Positions 61,815-64,000 of a DNA stretch of 64,000 bases are shown one piece after another. The translations under genes and the position numbers were made by a program. The notes beneath the pieces are model-generated. The model did no database searches. It saw only the letters and a program-made list of their open reading frames with translations, and was not told where the DNA came from. Position 1 is the stretch's first letter; each line of letters starts with the position of its first letter. Source of the DNA: Siniperca chuatsi (taxonomy: Eukaryota; Chordata; Actinopteri; Centrarchiformes; Sinipercidae); NCBI RefSeq assembly GCF_020085105.1, contig NC_058056.1, positions 13,586,929 to 13,650,928 of the forward strand, written 5' to 3'.

Positions 61815-62226
61815 TGGATTCATAAGGGAAGAAATCCACACAGGACAATTGTTTCATCATTTTTAAACAGTGGAGATGCTGTGATCAGCCCCGATAATGT
61901 GACACAATCTCCATGTGTATGTATCTGTGACGGTTATTTTTCTTCTTGGTGGTTTGTCTTTACATGTTATATAATTTTTTGTATGATATATTCTGGACCT
62001 TAGATTTGTATTGTAGCTTCATTTTATTCTTTCGAATCTCTTTAATATCCATATTTCCCGCACACGGGAAATATGCTGGGAACAGTGAGCTGAGAAGTTT
62101 TGCACTTTGCATAACAAATCTCTGATCTGCATGTTTTAGACATTACTTTATGTCCTCTGCCTTGTCTCCACACATGTATTTGAGATAAAGTGCTGGACTG
62201 GGTAAAAGGGATGAAGTCAAAATGCT

Positions 62227-62306
62227 AATAAATATTTTTAACTCAAAGTTTCCTTGTTATTCAAAGCAACGGCACTGAAATCGGATTATTTTCAAAGCAT
62301 TTTATT
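62227..62306. terminator. Facing poly(A) signals of the kelch gene and GSTZ1
   Basis: A plus-strand AATAAA at 62227-62232 serves the kelch gene (3' UTR about 0.4 kb). A minus-strand AATAAA (TTTATT at 62301-62306) serves GSTZ1 (3' UTR about 60 bases). With cleavage 10-30 bases downstream of each, the two transcript ends come within about 40 bases of each other or overlap. Confidence 0.65.
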
Positions 62307-62347
62307 CAACAATGTACAAAGCTGTCTCTGAAGCCCACAGAGTTGTT

Positions 62348-63910
62348 CTATGCACGCAGATCGGCAGGTGTGTCTGGTTGGTTAGACGGGTGGCTCACTT
62401 TGAAAGCTTCAATCTCAAGTAAGGTTTGATTTAACCTTTTGATAGTTGGATACTGCCCAACGTCCACTTTGAACCTGTAGAGATTAAAGACACAGAGGGG
62501 TCATGCTTTTCTGTATAGAGTGTTTAAAGTTCAGCAGGGTCTTGGGCGTAGCGGGTGGATTTTATGTGAACAAAAAGGGGCTTAAATAAGGCAAGACATG
62601 CTATAACTATCAAGTACAAAGTACCACGACATTCCTGTTGATCTCTTGTTCAGGGGAGTATTAATGTGGTATTTATGTTGCAGTTTTTCTGATATATCTG
62701 ATTACATACCTCTCTGCATTGTAGACTTGTGGGACCAGACAGATGTCTGCCATGGATATCTAAAAGGTAAGCAATGAGTCTGATGAAAGGTTTCTGCTGT
62801 AACTGTAGTCATGCTTTGATATGAAAGTCATGCGCTTACCTCATCACCTACACAATATTCCCCTGCTGTTTGCTTCAGAATGGGCTCAAGAGCTGGAAGA
62901 GAAACATAAGTAATATTGTAAAGGAAGTTGAGTGATGAAGTCTTAACTCTGAATGTATAGTTAAGAGCTTCTGCCAACCTTGAAAGCCGCGATCAATGAA
63001 GTGCTGAGCCCACTGCACCTTTTCAGCTCCTATTTTCTGAATCACGTACAAATTCTGAAACATCCAGGAATTAATTATTGTGAAAGTTAAATGTATTGTG
63101 CCAAAGTAACTTATTGTATCATGTCGTGCCTGAACTTGCAACCATTGCCTTTTGTAATCCAAAATGGCTTCAGTTTGACTTTGTAATCATGTGGACTGTG
63201 CTGTTCTCACCTGCAGAGGCTGTATCCCAGAGGCAATGAGATCACTTATCATTCGAACCTGGGCACGTTTCTTTGGGTCTGCTGGGAGAAGCCGAGGCCC
63301 TGGCCTGGTCTCATCCATGTACTGGATCACTGCCAGCTGTGTGAGTAAGAAACCATTTTCAGTAGTTTTCCAGTTGGTTAACTAAAATTGGGTTTTGTAG
63401 GATTGCATGGGTGAAGAGTTCGGGCACTCACTGACTGAGAGAGGGTGATGCCATCAATTTCAACTGCAGGCACTTGTTGCATGGGGTTTAATGTCTTGTA
63501 CTGTTGTGTAAGCTTGAGCACATAGATAACTTTTAAGAGGATTTTTTTATGCATCCATTGTTCATTTAAGACAGCAGTAGCCCATAACACTGTGTCATGT
63601 TATTTCATTCTAAAATACATGTCTCATGCTAATTATCAGTGTTTATTATCACAGTATGCCATTTTTGCATTGACATGGATCCTGTTAATCTATACTGTAC
63701 CTGCTGACCTCCATCTTTGATTAGATTGACTGGAACCTGGTCATATTCAATACCTTTAAGAGAAAAAGCTGGTGCACAAAATGTTTTATTATTATCTTGT
63801 TGGCATCAGAATGCTTTAAATAACAGCCTAAGTAGTCAAATGCTGTGGCATGACTTACCAATGCGAACCCTCCAGGAGCAGGAACTTCTGAAGTATCCAT
63901 GAAGAACAGG
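62348..63910 (-). CDS. gstz1: GSTZ1, maleylacetoacetate isomerase / glutathione transferase zeta 1 (5' partial)
   Basis: Cytosolic/mitochondrial enzyme that isomerises maleylacetoacetate to fumarylacetoacetate in tyrosine breakdown, using glutathione; it also handles alpha-haloacids. Exons on the minus strand: 63859-63910, 63701-63768, 63432-63500, 63211-63336, 62979-63054, 62840-62892, 62710-62759, 62348-62474, giving 206 residues. Human GSTZ1 has 216, so only the first few residues (start codon exon) lie beyond the window. The zeta-class active-site motif SSCSWRVRI is intact in the first visible exon. The glutathione-binding [13 protein letters not shown] and the helical C-terminal domain follow ([20 protein letters not shown]). 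The exon edge at 63768 rather than 63753 restores the AFSLKG segment seen as ALALKG in human. The stop is TAG. Confidence 0.95.
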
Positions 63911-64000
63911 CTACAAAGAGAACCAAAAAACAGATCAGTCCATTTGAAAACACATCACATTCCTCCTTTGACATATTTAACGTTTCTTGTGTCTATTGGT

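Noticed and set aside
63753-63753. Acceptor at CTTAAAG|GTATTG for the second visible GSTZ1 exon
   Set aside because: It would keep frame but delete the five residues before the glycine that are conserved in human (LALK region). The acceptor at 63768 restores them.

Overview
This is teleost fish genomic DNA, probably from a percomorph. The genes are spliced with GT-AG introns and compact. They encode vertebrate proteins, and the introns carry fish-type repeats: a Tc1 transposase remnant, L2-, L1/Tx1- and CR1-like LINE fragments, and non-autonomous DNA transposons. Nothing prokaryotic or plasmid-like is present. I recognised eight genes from their translations and found a ninth whose family is clear (kelch) but whose identity is not. 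For each gene I checked reading phase across every intron. In all nine it closes to a single open frame over the part that lies in the window.

Layout, left to right. EML5 (+, 5' end outside the window) fills 542-22763 with 37 coding exons and a 3' UTR to about 23960. ISCA2 (-) at 24882-26207 and NPC2 (+) at 27011-29492 are head to head. GSKIP (-) at 31179-31676, with a 5' UTR exon near 34436, is head to head with ATG2B (+) at 35717-49164. NOXRED1 (+) is at 50574-52432 and TMED8 (+) at 54476-55973, separated by an L2 LINE relic. An uncharacterised kelch-repeat gene (+) is at 58400-61814, followed by GSTZ1 (-, 5' end outside the window) at 62348-63910, which converges on it tail to tail.

The genes do not form one pathway. 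EML5 is a microtubule-associated WD40 protein. ISCA2 acts in mitochondrial 4Fe-4S assembly. NPC2 moves lysosomal cholesterol. GSKIP anchors PKA to GSK3B. ATG2B transfers lipid to growing autophagosomes. GSTZ1 works in tyrosine catabolism. What links them is linkage itself: the human orthologues all map to chromosome 14q (from general knowledge). Two divergent pairs, ISCA2/NPC2 and GSKIP/ATG2B, keep the head-to-head arrangement known in human.

I found no new defence system, CRISPR array, RNA gene or intact mobile element. The points most worth a second look are the uncharacterised kelch gene, an overlapping 61-codon frame at the ISCA2 start, GCTAGC/GCTAACGTTAGC clusters beside several transcription starts, and motif-rich divergent promoters. 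Splice sites were placed by eye from GT/AG, phase and remembered human protein sequences; UTR ends are estimates.
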